From Taudactylus pleione (taxonomy: Eukaryota > Chordata > Amphibia > Anura > Myobatrachidae): a stretch of 64,000 nucleotides of DNA. Numbering within the stretch: the stretch's first letter is position 1; each line of letters opens with the position of its first letter. The DNA lies in assembly GCA_031769625.1 (NCBI GenBank), contig JAUIMM010000738.1, positions 1,555,501 to 1,619,500 of the forward strand. The letters run 5' to 3'. The position numbers were made by a program, and so were the translations under genes. The notes under the pieces were generated by a model. The model searched no databases. It saw only the letters and a program-made list of their open reading frames with translations, and was not told the origin of the DNA. Of this stretch, positions 45,056-56,030 are shown one piece after another.

Positions 45056-45955
45056 CCTTCCTATACCTTCTAATATCCTACCTATACCTTCTAAGGATGA
45101 CGCTAATTTGCGTACGCAGTCATACAGTAAATAAAGACTTCAGACCTGGTGGTTGCAAAGCACAAGTATTATTCAAGTAAAAATACAGTCAGTTACACGC
45201 TATTGATCCAGACACAATTTGGCGCAAAGGAATTATACAGTCCCAAGTACAGTATACATACGCAGCTCTTCTGGACCAGATGTTAGGCATCAGCAAGAAA
45301 CCCCTCGTCTAGCAGCATTCAGCACGAAGACCAAGACCCAGCATTTGAGCACACATATTTATACCCCCCAGGGATAGACAAAACAATAGAGACGTTTGTT
45401 GCTGATGCCATTGGTTCCCAAGGGGCATACATCTGTTACAGAGCGTTTAACAGGCTGATTCAAATAGACCCAACCTAGCCTCCAACAACTGGGGGTCTCT
45501 GGATTCCCGCCACATGCAACATCCTAACAGTTATTCATATCATATACATTTTGTTGCTTGAAGTCTCTGCGGTCCATAAGTCGAGAATGCATGATGCGAT
45601 CTCCACACCGATAATACCGGAATTCTGTTGAAAGAGTACGCATCAGTACAAAACCAAACACGGCTTACTTAGCATGTATAAAACCTTAATTACCAAATAA
45701 TCTTTATTTCACAGCATTTATACTAAGTGAACAAACTTAAATCTTATACCTTAAAGCTTATGGAACCTTGTATGTGAATATGTAATGTGTGAGTATACGA
45801 GGTTTGATATAAAGACACTAGTTAACTGGGGACAGATGCGTGCGCATTTAGCTACTAAACAGCATTTTCATATAGGATCTTATGCATTCGCTAATATGCG
45901 ACTAGTTAACAGTGCAATTGTGCGTATTATTGTGTATATGAGAAATGATGAAAGA
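45056..45955. mobile_element. Unidentified ~0.9-kb insertion in the mariner gene
   Basis: It separates LLLDNARPHV (45.96 kb) from the HPPYSSDL part, which are about 20 residues apart in intact mariners. It contains AATAAAGACTTC and a possible LTR-like stretch TGACGCTAAT...CATCCTAACA (45098-45529), but I see no clear TSD. CCTATACCTTCTAA is directly repeated at its left edge. Confidence 0.5.
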
Positions 45956-46330
45956 ACATGTGGTCGGGCATTGTCTAGGAGCAAAAACCACTATTTCTTC
46001 AGCAAATGTGGACTTTTCTTCATCATGGCTCCACACAAACGGGTTTTCAGGAAGTTTGCATAATAATCACCATTAATTGTCTGTCCACGGTGAAGCCACT
46101 GCTGTAGGATCATACCGTGCATATCAAAGAACAGCAGAGCCATGACTTTACATGCTACAGGAATCACACAAAAATTTTTGGGTGAAGGCGAATTCGCGTG
46201 TTTCCATACACTGGACTGTTGTTTGGATTCCAGATCATAATGATGAATCCATGATTCGTCACACATCACAATCAGGAAATCGGGTATCCTCCCCAACATT
46301 CGAATAGTGTTCTTGCATGATTCAACTCGT
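45956..46330 (-). pseudogene. Mariner transposase, catalytic part
   Basis: VMCDESWIHHYDLESKQQSS carries the first catalytic Asp (CDESW). HGMILQQWLHRGQTINGDYY and LLLDNARPH carry the second catalytic region. DDD mariner layout on the minus strand. Stop codons interrupt near 45990. Confidence 0.88.
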
Positions 46331-46372
46331 TGTCACATCCACTCTTCTGTGAGATTTCTGAGTACCCATCTG

Positions 46373-46664
46373 CAGAGCCGTAACTAGACTTTTTGGTGCT
46401 CTGTGCCAGAAAGAGCATTGGCACCCCCCCCCCACCCACCATTTTACAAATAGGGACATAAGACACGCACCCAAAAAAGGGCCACGGCTTAATGGGGAAG
46501 GGCCAGGAAGAGATAGGGGAGGTCAGGAGCTGCTGGGGATAGAAGAAAAGGAAGCTACAAGTGAGAATGATAATAAACAGAAAATTGACAAGCCAGAAAA
46601 GATCCCCCTGCCCTGAGGTGCCCTGTGCCATGGCACTGGTCGCACCACCCTAGTTACGGCCCTA
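46373..46664. mobile_element. hAT-type MITE in the mariner
   Basis: CAGAGCCGTAACTAGAC on the left and TAGGGCCGTAACTAGGG (reverse complement of the right end). Flanks CCCATCTG (46365-46372) and CCCACCTT (46665-46672), 6 of 8. It separates the HTH from the catalytic part. Confidence 0.78.
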
Positions 46665-47036
46665 CCCACCTTGCACACACGCAATGCAGTTCTTTTGTCA
46701 CAATATGCTGAACCCGTTCGAATGAGATGCCAAGTGAAGCCGCAAGGTCATGTAAAGTTAACCTTCTGTCATGTTGCAACATCTCCACAGCTTTGGCAAT
46801 ATTGACATCTGTAACCGCGGTGGATATTCTCCCAGAACGCACTTCATCACTCACGTATTATCTTCTTTGAAGTGCTTCCAGCACCGAAATACTGCAGCAC
46901 GGTTCATTGTTCCTCCACCGTACAGTATGTTTGCAGTAACATTTCATGAGTTTCATTTCCACTTTTTCCAAGTTTAACACAAAATTCCATCAGACATCTC
47001 TGACATAATCTCACAGACACGTCTTTCTCATAAGCC
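46665..47036 (-). pseudogene. Mariner transposase, N-terminal HTH
   Basis: MAYEKDVSVRLCQRC begins at about 47036. It is followed, across a frame change, by VFRCWKHFKED, then GRISTAVTDVNIAKAVEML, RRLTLHDLAASLGISFERVQ, the second helix-turn-helix of mariner DNA-binding domains. Frameshift near 46.9 kb. Confidence 0.85.
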
Positions 47037-47559
47037 ATGAGGAAACGTACGAAGATCTTCCACTCACTGTGACCAAATAAAGAAGACTATGGAAGTCCAA
47101 CCACAGGTTCAGACACATCTATATATAAGCTTCGCAATAACCAGTATAGCTTTGCCACGTCTACCTATGGGACAGAAAAACAGAGGCAGTCTCATTACTC
47201 AATCAGCCCTCATATATATATATATAAAATAAAGTTCCTGGTTCAGGGATCTGTGTGTTTGTTCAAGCTAATCTCTTGAACCACTGGATGGAATTTGATG
47301 GGGTTTTCAATATTCTATACAGCATTGGTCGCAGAAGGTTTAGGGGTATGAACCATTCATCTGTGACAGAAAGGAGCCGAGCAGTGACGATTTTAGTGAA
47401 GCAGTCACAGAAAAAAATCTTGCACCTAGGTTCTATACAGGAACTGCCCATGGTGCTAAAACAGTATTGTGCTGTGTGTGTGTGTGTCTGACTGCTGCTG
47501 CTGCAGGGGTGGGGGCTGCGCTCTGATTGACTCTCTGAGACAGAGCTAGCAATGTGCCA

Positions 47560-47723
47560 TGGTGATCGTTTAGACAAATTGGCTACATCCATTTGATTTA
47601 ACCAATTTGTCTTAACGACCGTTTTTGTCCATTTTCCGGTATTTGTGATCAAATGGTCGAATGTCATTTGCTCCCATACATTAGCAGATTTTCGTTGCAA
47701 CCAGTCAGATTGGACAGGTTATC
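47560..47723. repeat. Fragment of the 6028-type foldback MITE
   Basis: ACAAATTGG...TTAACCAATTTG, TGTCATTTGCTCCCATACAT and CAGTCAGATTGGACAG match the right half of 6028-6342. The TWA MITE at 47727 lies immediately after it. Confidence 0.65.
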
Positions 47724-47726
47724 TTA

Positions 47727-48060
47727 AGGCGCACATCCACTACCTGATAAAAAAGAGCGATTGAAAGATAACAACATCGTTATCGTTCAATTGCTTGTTA
47801 ATAGGGCACAAATTGGGCAGCATAATGTCGAAAATGACCCGTGATGCGCGCTCCCGCTGGTCGTTTTTGACATCTATCATCACCCGAAGATGCTGGTCAA
47901 TCTGCCGATAACGACAGATTGGCCATGTTTGAGGATGAGGGAGGGTGCCTACACTGAATGACTGATCATTCAGGGTAGGCCCAGCACAGACTGTGAAACT
48001 GCACGATTACAATGTCATAATCATGCAGTCGTTTCACAGTCTGCTAGTGGATGTGCCCCT
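47727..48060. mobile_element. TWA-type MITE, copy 3 (334 bp)
   Basis: TIRs AGGCGCACATCCACTACC and AGGGGCACATCCACTAGC (reverse complement), TTA on both sides (47724-47726 and 48061-48063). Same interior blocks as copies 1 and 2. TTA here and TAA elsewhere confirm a TWA target preference. Confidence 0.87.
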
Positions 48061-48286
48061 TTAGAGTGTGTACCTAGCTATCCCTTCATGTAACTGCCAT
48101 GCCAACGGGTTATATTCATTTAATTTTATTATTATTAATTTAAGGTATGGATATTCAGGGCCGCCATCTGGGGGGCACAGGGGATACTCATGTAATGGTG
48201 ATCCCACCGGCAAATTGCTTCCTAAGTGTGTTTGTCTGTGAGTGAAAAGAAGTTTGCTGCCGGAATAAGCAGTGTGGTGTGGGCCC

Positions 48287-48633
48287 CAGGGGCATTTCCA
48301 GAGAGGAGGGGGCCCATGTGCAGTCTCCGACACGGGCCCCCTCCTCTCTGTCCGGCAGTTCACTGAGCTGTGCATGGCCAGCGCCGGATTTATAAACTAT
48401 GGGCTCTAGAGTGTGCCCAGAGTCTATAGTGTCTATAGTGTCTGCACAGGTCACCGGGAAAATGGCCGCCGTGGCTATTTTCCAGTTGTTTTACAGCGCC
48501 GGACCCCTGCGCCGACGTGGGACTCCGGAGAGGTAGGTAATATTATGGGTGCAGGGTGTGCGGTGCGGGGGCCCCCTGGACTCATGGGCCCGTGTTCCCC
48601 GCACACCCTGCACCCATTATAGATACGCCCCTG
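48287..48633. mobile_element. hAT-type MITE (CAGGGGC family), copy 2
   Basis: Left CAGGGGCATTTCCAGAG; reverse complement of the right end CAGGGGCGTATCTATAAT. Flanked by GTGGGCCC and GTGGGCAC (8 bp, 7 of 8). Contains the GAGGAGGGGGCCC hairpin and a second GTGCAGGGTGTGCGG/CCGCACACCCTGCAC hairpin. Relatives at 21746, 60323 and 62355. Confidence 0.85.
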
Positions 48634-49478
48634 GTGGGCACCCTGTCTCTTCAACACTGTGCCTCCAGCAGCAGAATGGGATTAAATGTAGATGGGAGCA
48701 TCCAGGGCTGGCTCCAGGTGTTGCTGTGCACTGTGTGGAGAGGGACTGCAATGCCCTCCCATCCTGCGCATGTCCAAAAATGGGGAGTGACATAATTACC
48801 ATAGGCCACTAGAGATGTGCACCGACCCCCGTGTTTTGGTTTTGGATCTGGATCTGGTTTTGGATCTTTTTTCCTTGGTGTTTTGTTTTTCGGTTTTGGT
48901 TTTGGATCTGTACTTTTTCAAAAAAATTATATTAACAGCTAAAACCACATAATTTGGGCATATTTTTGTTCCTACAGTATTATTAACCTTAATAACAATA
49001 ATTTTCATGCATTTTTAACCATCTCACAATATTGATTTCACTGTTTTTCACCAATATAGGTCAAAGGCTGCAGCAACAGAGCAGCTGCACAAACGCACGG
49101 TAGTTTAAAAAAATATAGGACATCTATGAAACATTGCCACACAGCAGTAGCAGACAGGATGGCAGTTTAATAAGCTATAAATAATAATGTCAGTCGGCAA
49201 TGCCCCAAATTGTGCCAAATGTAAAGTAAAGAGGTGCAAGATGGAATTGACCCTCCCACCCACTCTTATGTGGGATATTAGAAAGGACATGCACAGTTTA
49301 ACAAACCAAGCACTTTAGCCACTAGGACTGACACTTTCGCGGCTGAACTCCTGGGTTTGTTTGGGCCCCCACAAAACATACTTTGGAAGGACTACCTTCA
49401 ATTAGTGGTGGAGATTGAATGTGCTGGTCCAATCTGCTGGTAGCTGATACTGGACTGCATGTTAGTAATTACAAACTA

Positions 49479-49850
49479 TTATAATTTTGTTAAACAAATT
49501 GCATGAACTCGCTGCAAATGACTTAACAGGGAGGAGGTGCCTAGTTGGTTAACGTCCCTTCCTCTGCTAACTTTGGCTTTACAAATGGAACAGATGCCTT
49601 CACAACTATTGTCAGAATTAAGATTAAAATAATTCCACACCCAAAACGTGTCTTTTCTGGCTTTCTTTTTATCATGAGCAAGAACTGCTGCCATTGGTGG
49701 CTGATTTACGCAAACCACATCCTCATCATCAACATCCACATTAGTGTCAGATAGGACACAAATTTCCCCCTCATCCTCCTTTTGCACTTCCTCCACAATA
49801 TCATCCTCATTTTTTATTATTTCACCATCTAATACTAGCACAACCGTCAT
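49479..49850 (-). pseudogene. hAT copy 2, second BED-finger segment
   Basis: An acidic linker (VDVDDEDVVCVNQPPMAAV) precedes VWNYFNLNSDNSCEGICSIC and LLSHLQRVH. The BED ligands C-x2-C and H-x4-H are intact here. It repeats the organisation of the upstream segment (49970-50713) with clear sequence divergence. It could be a tandem exon duplication or a hybrid from another copy. Confidence 0.82.
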
Positions 49851-49969
49851 GGCGTCAGTGATCCGCTGTTAAACTTGGTGACAGCTGTTATACCTACTTC
49901 CTCTATCAAAGGACTGTTTAATAGTCAATTTTTTTTTTAAATACTAGAAGTAGTCTTCTTGGTCCCTTT

Positions 49970-50713
49970 CTAGGATGAAGATCCACCCCCAACAGCAGCA
50001 ACAGGCGTAGCACTAAAGGATCCTTCTGAGGAATCACGGATAGGAGAGGAGTCAGTCATGCTTATGAAATTGGATGCAGGACTACTTCCGATCACGAATG
50101 AGGATGTTGATGATGATGCAGGTGTTGGTGGCGGAGATTGCAGGCGCTTGGATCCAGGAAGAAGGGAGCAGTCAGGTGACACTGGACTGATTGTTGTTCG
50201 GTTTTTTGTCCCCAAAGTTATAGAATTTGAAATACCCTTTCCAATTTGATGAATGCGCTGTATTTGACATAACAGGGAGAAGGTTCCAAGATGGTTAAGG
50301 TCCTTACCTCTACTCACTGTTACTTGGCAATGGTTACAAATGGCTTGGCAAAGGTTGTCCGGATTTGGGTGGAAATAATTACATTTTTTGGTCCTTTGCC
50401 CAGGCATGGCAGCAATTGGATTTTTCCCACCATGGGCAACAACTGTTACCTGATTTACAGTTTTTACACAAACATCCTCGGCATCAACATCCTCATCATC
50501 ATCATCCTTGTTGTTATAACCAATTACATAAATATTCTCCTCATCCTCCTCGTGCAATTCCACAGAAGCATCCTCGATTTCTACGTCAGAAGGCACACAA
50601 AAGGTGGAAGGAGGATCCTCTTCAAGTACAGTATTAGAAAGGTCAGGCTCACACATGCTAACCGTGGACACACTTGGACTCTCCTCTGGGATTTCTGATT
50701 TTTCCGAGCACAT
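49970..50713 (-). pseudogene. hAT copy 2, first BED-finger segment
   Basis: About 247 codons open. PDLSNTVLEEDPPSTFCVPS aligns with copy 1, then an acidic run (NNKDDDDEDVDAEDVCVK), then YFHPNPDNLCQAICNHCQVT and LLCQIQRIH, where the first zinc-ligand His appears replaced by Gln. Ends in a Ser/Pro-rich linker (DSSPIRDSSEGSFSATP). It probably bound DNA before decay. No catalytic domain follows. Confidence 0.85.
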
Positions 50714-50934
50714 AGTTGGTTCCAGTGTCTTACTCGTCTTAACAATTAAAAAAATGTTTTTCCTCTCCTACAAGCAGAGGGGCTTAAATTATCACTAGAA
50801 CCATCAGTCATAAATACAGGACAATGCCTAATCCTTTCCTTGCCACTTCGTGTAGTGAATGGCATATTGCCAATTTTTTGTTTCTCTAAAGCTGACTTAG
50901 CTTTACATTTTTTTTGCTTTAACAGGGTAAAAGT

Positions 50935-51117
50935 TCATTTTTTTAGCCTGACTTTTTGGCCTGACATAAGCCCTGGTACACCGGCCTTCATAGATGACGT
51001 TGACGGCCTTGCATCGTAATCATGACTGCTACCGGCAACTACAAGACTGGTATGTGGATCCTGCTCTCCGGTCATGTGTCTGTCCTCCATACTCACTACG
51101 CACACAACCACACACAA
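50935..51117 (-). pseudogene. hAT copy 2, N-terminal peptide
   Basis: MEDRHMTGEQDPHTSLVVAG matches the start of copy 1 (MEKDQLRGEREPHIS). The segment to 50713 contains KIGNMPF-like and PVFMTDGSS readings also found after 27730 in copy 1. Short because of stops. Confidence 0.7.
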
Positions 51118-51149
51118 AAAAAAATATTGGTTTTATTTTTATTATTTTT

Positions 51150-51750
51150 GACAGCAGCCCCTCGACAGACAGGAGCACAACACCCCTGCGCACCTATGCC
51201 GATGACAGGTGTGGCTAACTCGCACAAATTTTTTTTTATTATTTTGGCCAGCAGCTCTTCAACAGACAGGAGCACAGCACCCCTGCGCACCTACGCCGAT
51301 GATACAGACAGGTCACAGCACCCCTGCACAGCTACGCCGATGACAGTGACAGCCAGGTGTGGCTGACACACACACAAAAAAATTGTTTATTTTAATTTTT
51401 GTTAACACTGGGGTGAACCCCTGAAAAGAGGCAGCAGCCCTTTAACAGACAGCAGCACAGCACCCCTGCACTGATGCCAAGTGTGGCTAACACAATTTTT
51501 TTTTAGTTTTTTCACAATGGTGGTGGGTGAAGAGCACCCCTGAAGAACAGAGCACCCCCTGGACAACACAGCACTACAGCCAGCCAGCCCCTATGGACAG
51601 GACAAGTACAACAGCCAGCCCTATGGACAGGACAACGACAGCCAGCCCCTATTGGCAGGACAACGACAGCCAGCCAGCCCCTATGGACACGACAACAGCC
51701 AGCCAGCCCCTCTATAGATAACAGCCAGCCTTTATGGACAACAGTAGCCA
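51150..51750 (-). repeat. hAT copy 2 leader tandem repeats
   Basis: Two arrays: GCACAGCACCCCTGCGCACC with ACGCCGATGACAG (51170-51350), and CAGCCAGCCCCTATGGACAG with GACAACGA (51575-51735). The long, repetitive open frame on the + strand here is just the repeat translated. Confidence 0.82.
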
Positions 51751-52056
51751 GCGCCTATGCACAGCGTCAGTGTGCAATTTACAATAACAAGTATTAAGTA
51801 TTAACAACAGCACAGCACAGCTCCCAGCTCCCTCACTCTTCACTCTCCACAGCCGGAATGAAAAATGGCGGCGAATCGCGGGACCTTTATAGAATCCAAA
51901 ACCTGCAAGAATCTGACAAAGGATGATGACGTTTTGCCTCGTTTTCAGATCCGAGTCAGGCAGGAAAACCCGAGCCAACTCGTATCTGCCACGGATCCTC
52001 GTAATTTGGGTGGGTTCGGTTCCCAGGGAAAAAACCCGCTCATCTCTATAGGCAAC

Positions 52057-52290
52057 ACCCCCTAAGTGACACTAATTGGAGACGTGCCCATGTGGCAAGC
52101 CTCCCATTTAACGTCAGGCTTGGGGCAAGCCCAGCACGCCTTCAGTAGGATGCACACGGCATCCATTCCTCTTCTCTGGGGGCTGGCACCGCCGCACAGC
52201 TGCGGTGGTGGGGGTGCCCAACCTCCCGACCACCAGCGGGACACTTCGGGCCGTGGGTGGAACAGCGGGGCAGTGCCCGATAAACGGGAC
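52057..52290. repeat. Truncated reversed relative of the 42672 MITE
   Basis: GCACACGGCATCCATTCCT, GCCGCACAGCTGCGGTGG, CCCAACCTCCCGACC and GCGGGACACTTCG match the complement of 42760-43010. The CAGGGCC terminal part is not seen at the right. Confidence 0.65.
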
Positions 52291-52990
52291 TGTCATGATA
52301 TATGTACTTCAGGGCAGTCACTGCTAACCTTTCTGTATTGCCAAAAACTCACTGGTAGGTACCTTTTACTTTTTTCCTGATCACGGACTATCTACTAAAT
52401 TGCACTGACTGGCATGCTCTCTCTACCTGATTTCGGGTCTCATCCTTGCAAGCGATGTTCTAATTATTACACATTTTCAGTAAAAAAAGATGTTAAACAT
52501 GAAAGATATGCAACTCATTAATTAAAAAAGTTTAAACATTCACATTAAAAAAGTTACAAATATCATATGTAGAGTCAATAATCCTGTATTAAAGAAAACT
52601 ATTTACAAATGGCAAAATAATTTTATATTTTAATAGTGAAAAAACTTAAGTTCAGTAGAAACATTTATTTAAAGATACATAAAATTAAATTATGCAGTTT
52701 GATCAAATATTAGTCAATTCACATTTCAGAAAAGTTAACAAGTTGATCTTTAGTCTCATCTCAACCCATTAGATAATAATCATAAATTATAATGAATTAC
52801 TTCTCTTCATACTTATCGGTTATTTTTACCATGTATGATTATCAACGATTCATACTTAATTAATTTGTGGTATTACATTGCAGATTTTCTGAATAATTTA
52901 AATGTAATGGAGATTTTGAACGAACTTCTGAGAATAAGTTTCCCTATCATGCTAATTGTGTATTTTGGCCATGGCAAACTCTTAAATAAA
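52291..52990. other. No feature recognised
   Basis: AT-rich DNA with no TIR pair, tandem array or coding signal. Confidence 0.5.
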
Positions 52991-53161
52991 GTAAATTTAC
53001 TAAAATGGAAGTTCTATTAAGAAGTGATGTTGCCCATAGCAACCAAATCAGATTCCAGGTATTATCTTCTAGAAGGTGCTAGATAAATGAGAAGTAGAAT
53101 CTGATTGGTTACTATGGGCATCATCACTTCTTAAATAGATCTCCCATCTTAGTAAATTTAC
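52991..53161. mobile_element. Palindromic MITE (GTAAATTTAC ends)
   Basis: Left GTAAATTTACTAAAATGG; reverse complement of the right end GTAAATTTACTAAGATGGG. The arms continue for about 75 bp (TGATGTTGCCCATAGCAACC and AATCAGATTC). Almost the entire 171 bp folds on itself. No ORF. Confidence 0.85.
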
Positions 53162-53889
53162 CCCCTAGTGAGGAAGGCATTATTTCACTGTAACATTTAC
53201 GATCTGTTGCCATATTGGCTCTATAAGAAAGTATAAAGACCATAACTGTAACAACCAATTTATTTTGTAAACTTTCTGTCATTTGTTTCTGTAGTTGGTG
53301 GATTTTCTTTTTATGCAGTTTTTAAAAAAAAAAAAGAAAACAATCACCACACTTTTGAAATTTGTCCAAGAATAATTTTATTTTGTACATAACACAACAT
53401 AGATAAAATACCTAATGCAATTGGTGTCATTGGTTGCACCCATGTAGCATTGTTGCCAACCAAGGATATGCAAGCATTTTCATTGCATGAAGATGTAGAA
53501 CCTTGAACATTTATGTTGCTTATTCTTGATCTACTGTACATTCTGCACAATTAATCTGTCTTCCACAAATTTGAACAGTTAATACTGCAAGGTTCCTGGG
53601 TGATTACATTTAATGTTGGGGTTTTTTTTACATTTATTTTTCCAATTCTTATTCTAATACTTCCCCCTTTCTTTATATTTTTCTTTTTCACTAAGTAATT
53701 TTGGATACGTAGCATGACCATGGCTTTTAACCCCATCTCAAAATGAAACGGCTAGGCCAAAAAAAACTGTATAATTGTGTCCACATAGCTACATACTTTT
53801 GGAATTTTAAAAAGTTGTTTTCACTGTAAGGATAGATAGTACATTAAAGTATTCAGCAGAAAATATCTTTAAAAGCTTTACAGAGTTTT
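53162..53889. other. No feature recognised
   Basis: AT-rich. Short open frames without domains. No repeat structure supported. Confidence 0.5.
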
Positions 53890-54303
53890 GTGTGTTATTT
53901 AACAGATGTACAGATGCTATTAAAACCCTTATCCACTCACTGGTCATCTCCAGATTGAACTACTGTAACCCATTCATATCTGGCCTACCTGCATCCCACC
54001 TATCTCCACTCCAATCTATCCTCAATGCTGCTGCTCAGCTCATCTTCCTTTCCAAACGTTCTACATCTGCCTATCCTCTCCTACAAGCCCTCCACTGGTT
54101 CCCTCTCCCCTTCAGAACCCAATTCAAGGTTCTTACACTCACTTACAAAGCCCTCACCTATTCCCCTCCCATTTACATCTCTGACCTCATCTCCATTCAG
54201 TCTCCCATCTGCCTTCTTCGCACAACAAATGCACGTTGCCTCTCCTACCAACTGATTACTTCCTCCCACTCCCGCCTCCAAGATTTTGCCCATGCTGTTC
54301 CCT
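53890..54303 (+). pseudogene. L2-like LINE fragment, before the LTR insertion
   Basis: AIKTLIHSLVISRLNYCNPF, LPASHLSPLQSILNAAAQLI and LQALHWFPLPFRTQFKV are the C-terminal L2-type RT tail (HS.V.SRLDYCN...Q..NAAAR). It breaks at CTGTTCCCT. The same LINE continues after the solo LTR at 56578. Confidence 0.85.
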
Positions 54304-54645
54304 TGTCACGATCTGGCTAAGGGGATTCTCTGCCACGGGATTAGGAGATGAAGACGAAGGTTGAGAAGAGAACAGGAGGCGAGGGGCCTGGATTAGCGAC
54401 TTCCTCATCCACCAGTACCAAATGTTGGCGAGACCTGACCAAAGGCACGGAGTCTAACTTAATGGGAGGTGTTCACCAGTGACCCCACCAAGCGGGATTT
54501 GGGTTTAAGCTGCTCCCAGTAAGCAGGTTGCGGCCCTTTCGTCAGGTATCCGGCAGTGGGAAAATGGAAGAACACTATCACAGGGAAAGCACAGGAGAAA
54601 GATTTTGGAGGTTTGTACTGAAGTGGTGTATTGTGTACACACTTA

Positions 54646-55279
54646 GGGCTTGATTCAGATCCGCTCGCTACATGCGGCCGCTCGTTCCAAGCGTATGGAA
54701 ATTTTGCTAAGTGACGTCAAGACAGCCGCTCGCTCGGCGAGGCATAGACACTCCCACTATGTCTTGGCGAGCGATCACTTTGTGTTTCAAGACACCCACC
54801 AGTCTGTCTTTAGCCACCCACTAGCGTACGCCATCTCCAGGAAGTATATTCAACCATCTGTACATCGGGTTACATTGGATCTGACCGCAGCGCTTGCAGT
54901 TGACTATACCCTACTGCGAGCACTGCGAGCACTTCAGAGTATTTTTCAACCAGGTGACAGGTACTATGAACCACAGAATGATAAAAAGAATCCCTCCAGC
55001 TCACTGTAGCAATATCAACAAAAATACTTAAATCCTACATGATAATAGAGATTCAGAATTATTAGTTACATACTAGTTACTACTTCCCTGCCCCTGTTAC
55101 CACCCACAAATGGCCTCTCCTGTTACTCATTCCACTGGGCTGTCTTTGCAGGGTGAGCGAGCAAAATCCGATTGCTCGTACTAGTTTGCGCACGCGCACT
55201 GCGAACTACATGCATGCGCATATTAGTGAAGATCGTCTGCAACGAGCGGCCGCTTGCTAGTGAGAGGATCTGAATCAGG
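54646..55279. mobile_element. X-type MITE in the solo LTR
   Basis: GGGCTTGATTCAGATCCGCT on the left and AGCGGCCGCTTGCTAG...GATCTGAATCAGGCC on the right are inverted. It aligns with the outer element at 59187-60038 (shared TATGTCTTGGCG, CGATCACTTTGTGT and GCATGCGCATAT-type blocks). Non-coding; open frames come from GC-rich palindromes. Confidence 0.72.
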
Positions 55280-55622
55280 CCTGACCACCCACAGCTATAG
55301 CGAGCGGCCAGGTTGATGGTCGAGATGGTCAAGACCATCACGACCATCAGGCTTGCGATGAGACCCTTGTGGTAGGGTCTCGTGGCTGCAAGCCCCAGAG
55401 AGATTTCGGCTCTAACAGAGCCGGAATCTCTCCTCTGACATCACTCGTGATGTCAGTGGGGCCGCCCCCAAATAGCAGGCGTTCACATGGGAACGCCTCC
55501 GTTTGAGCAGCCACCCCCCGGGGGCCCACCAAATGGGGCGAGCTGTCACTCAACATCGACAGCTCGCCCCCTTTGTTGTGAGATCCGGGTCTCGCGCATG
55601 CGACTGGGTCTGAATCAGGCCC
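55280..55622. mobile_element. Y-type hairpin-chain MITE
   Basis: At least six successive hairpins: GATGGTCGAGATGGTC, GAGACCC...GGGTCTC, GGCTCTAACAGAGCC, GACATCACTCGTGATGTC, GGCGTTC...GAACGCC and GCGAGCTGTC...GACAGCTCGC. It ends in GGGTCTGAATCAGGCCC. The same hairpins in reverse order occur at 59462-59855. Confidence 0.78.
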
Positions 55623-55768
55623 TGAGTACAAACTCGATGGCCTCAGACGCAGAGCTGGCACTGGAGAGTGATTTTAGTAGATAGTACTTGGATGATGTAC
55701 TAAGAGCGCACACTGTGGCTTCAGACGCAGCACTGACACTGGAGGCTGGTATTCAAGATGGTACTAAG

Positions 55769-56030
55769 GGTCTGATTCAGGTTGGATCGCAAGGCTGCGT
55801 TCGCATGCAGCCAGCCAATTTCTGCACTCTGCACATGCATATAAGATGCAGTGCACGAACCAGCCACTGCAATCGGGAAGCGATTGCAGTGAGCACGCAG
55901 AATCCTCACACAGGAAGTGACCATTTGAGGGTGGTGACGGGGAGTGTTCAAAGAAACGCAGGTATGCCTGGGCGTTTAAATGCTGTTTCAGGGGCATGCA
56001 TAATTAAGCCCCTGTGATAGCATAAGCTGG
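55769..56030. repeat. Partial GATTCAG-type element
   Basis: GGGTCTGATTCAGGTTGGATC marks one end. The GGAAGTGACC...GGGCGTTTAAATGCTGTTTC part resembles 63420-63530. The opposite end is not identified. Confidence 0.5.

Larger units (their letters stand above)
44731..47212 (-). mobile_element. Mariner-type transposon, split by two insertions
   Basis: TIR AAGGGCTGATTGAAAAGTAA on the left and GAGGGCTGATTGAGTAATG (reverse complement of the right end), with TA at 44729-44730 and 47213-47214. The minus strand carries remnants of HTH and DDD transposase. Interrupted by a hAT MITE (46373-46664) and an unidentified 0.9-kb insertion (about 45056-45955). Confidence 0.9.
48810..52048 (-). mobile_element. 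hAT copy 2, internally deleted, two BED fingers
   Basis: TAGAGATGTGCACCG on the left; reverse complement of the right end TAGAGATGAGCGGG. Flanked by TAGGCCAC (48802-48809) and TAGGCAAC (52049-52056), an 8-bp hAT TSD. It encodes N-terminal and BED-finger parts only; the catalytic core and hATC are missing, while the 3' UTR (GTTTGTTAAACTGTGCATG) is kept. The leader has GCACAGCACCCCTGCG and CAGCCAGCCCCTATGG tandem repeats (51.15-51.75 kb). Confidence 0.9.

Noticed and set aside
51527..51721. Repetitive open frame (QPAPMDR-type peptide)
   Set aside because: Simple translation of the hAT leader minisatellite on the strand opposite to the element.
54650..55009. 119-codon open frame as a gene
   Set aside because: It lies within an X-type MITE nested in a solo LTR; the related copy at 59187 does not conserve the reading frame.
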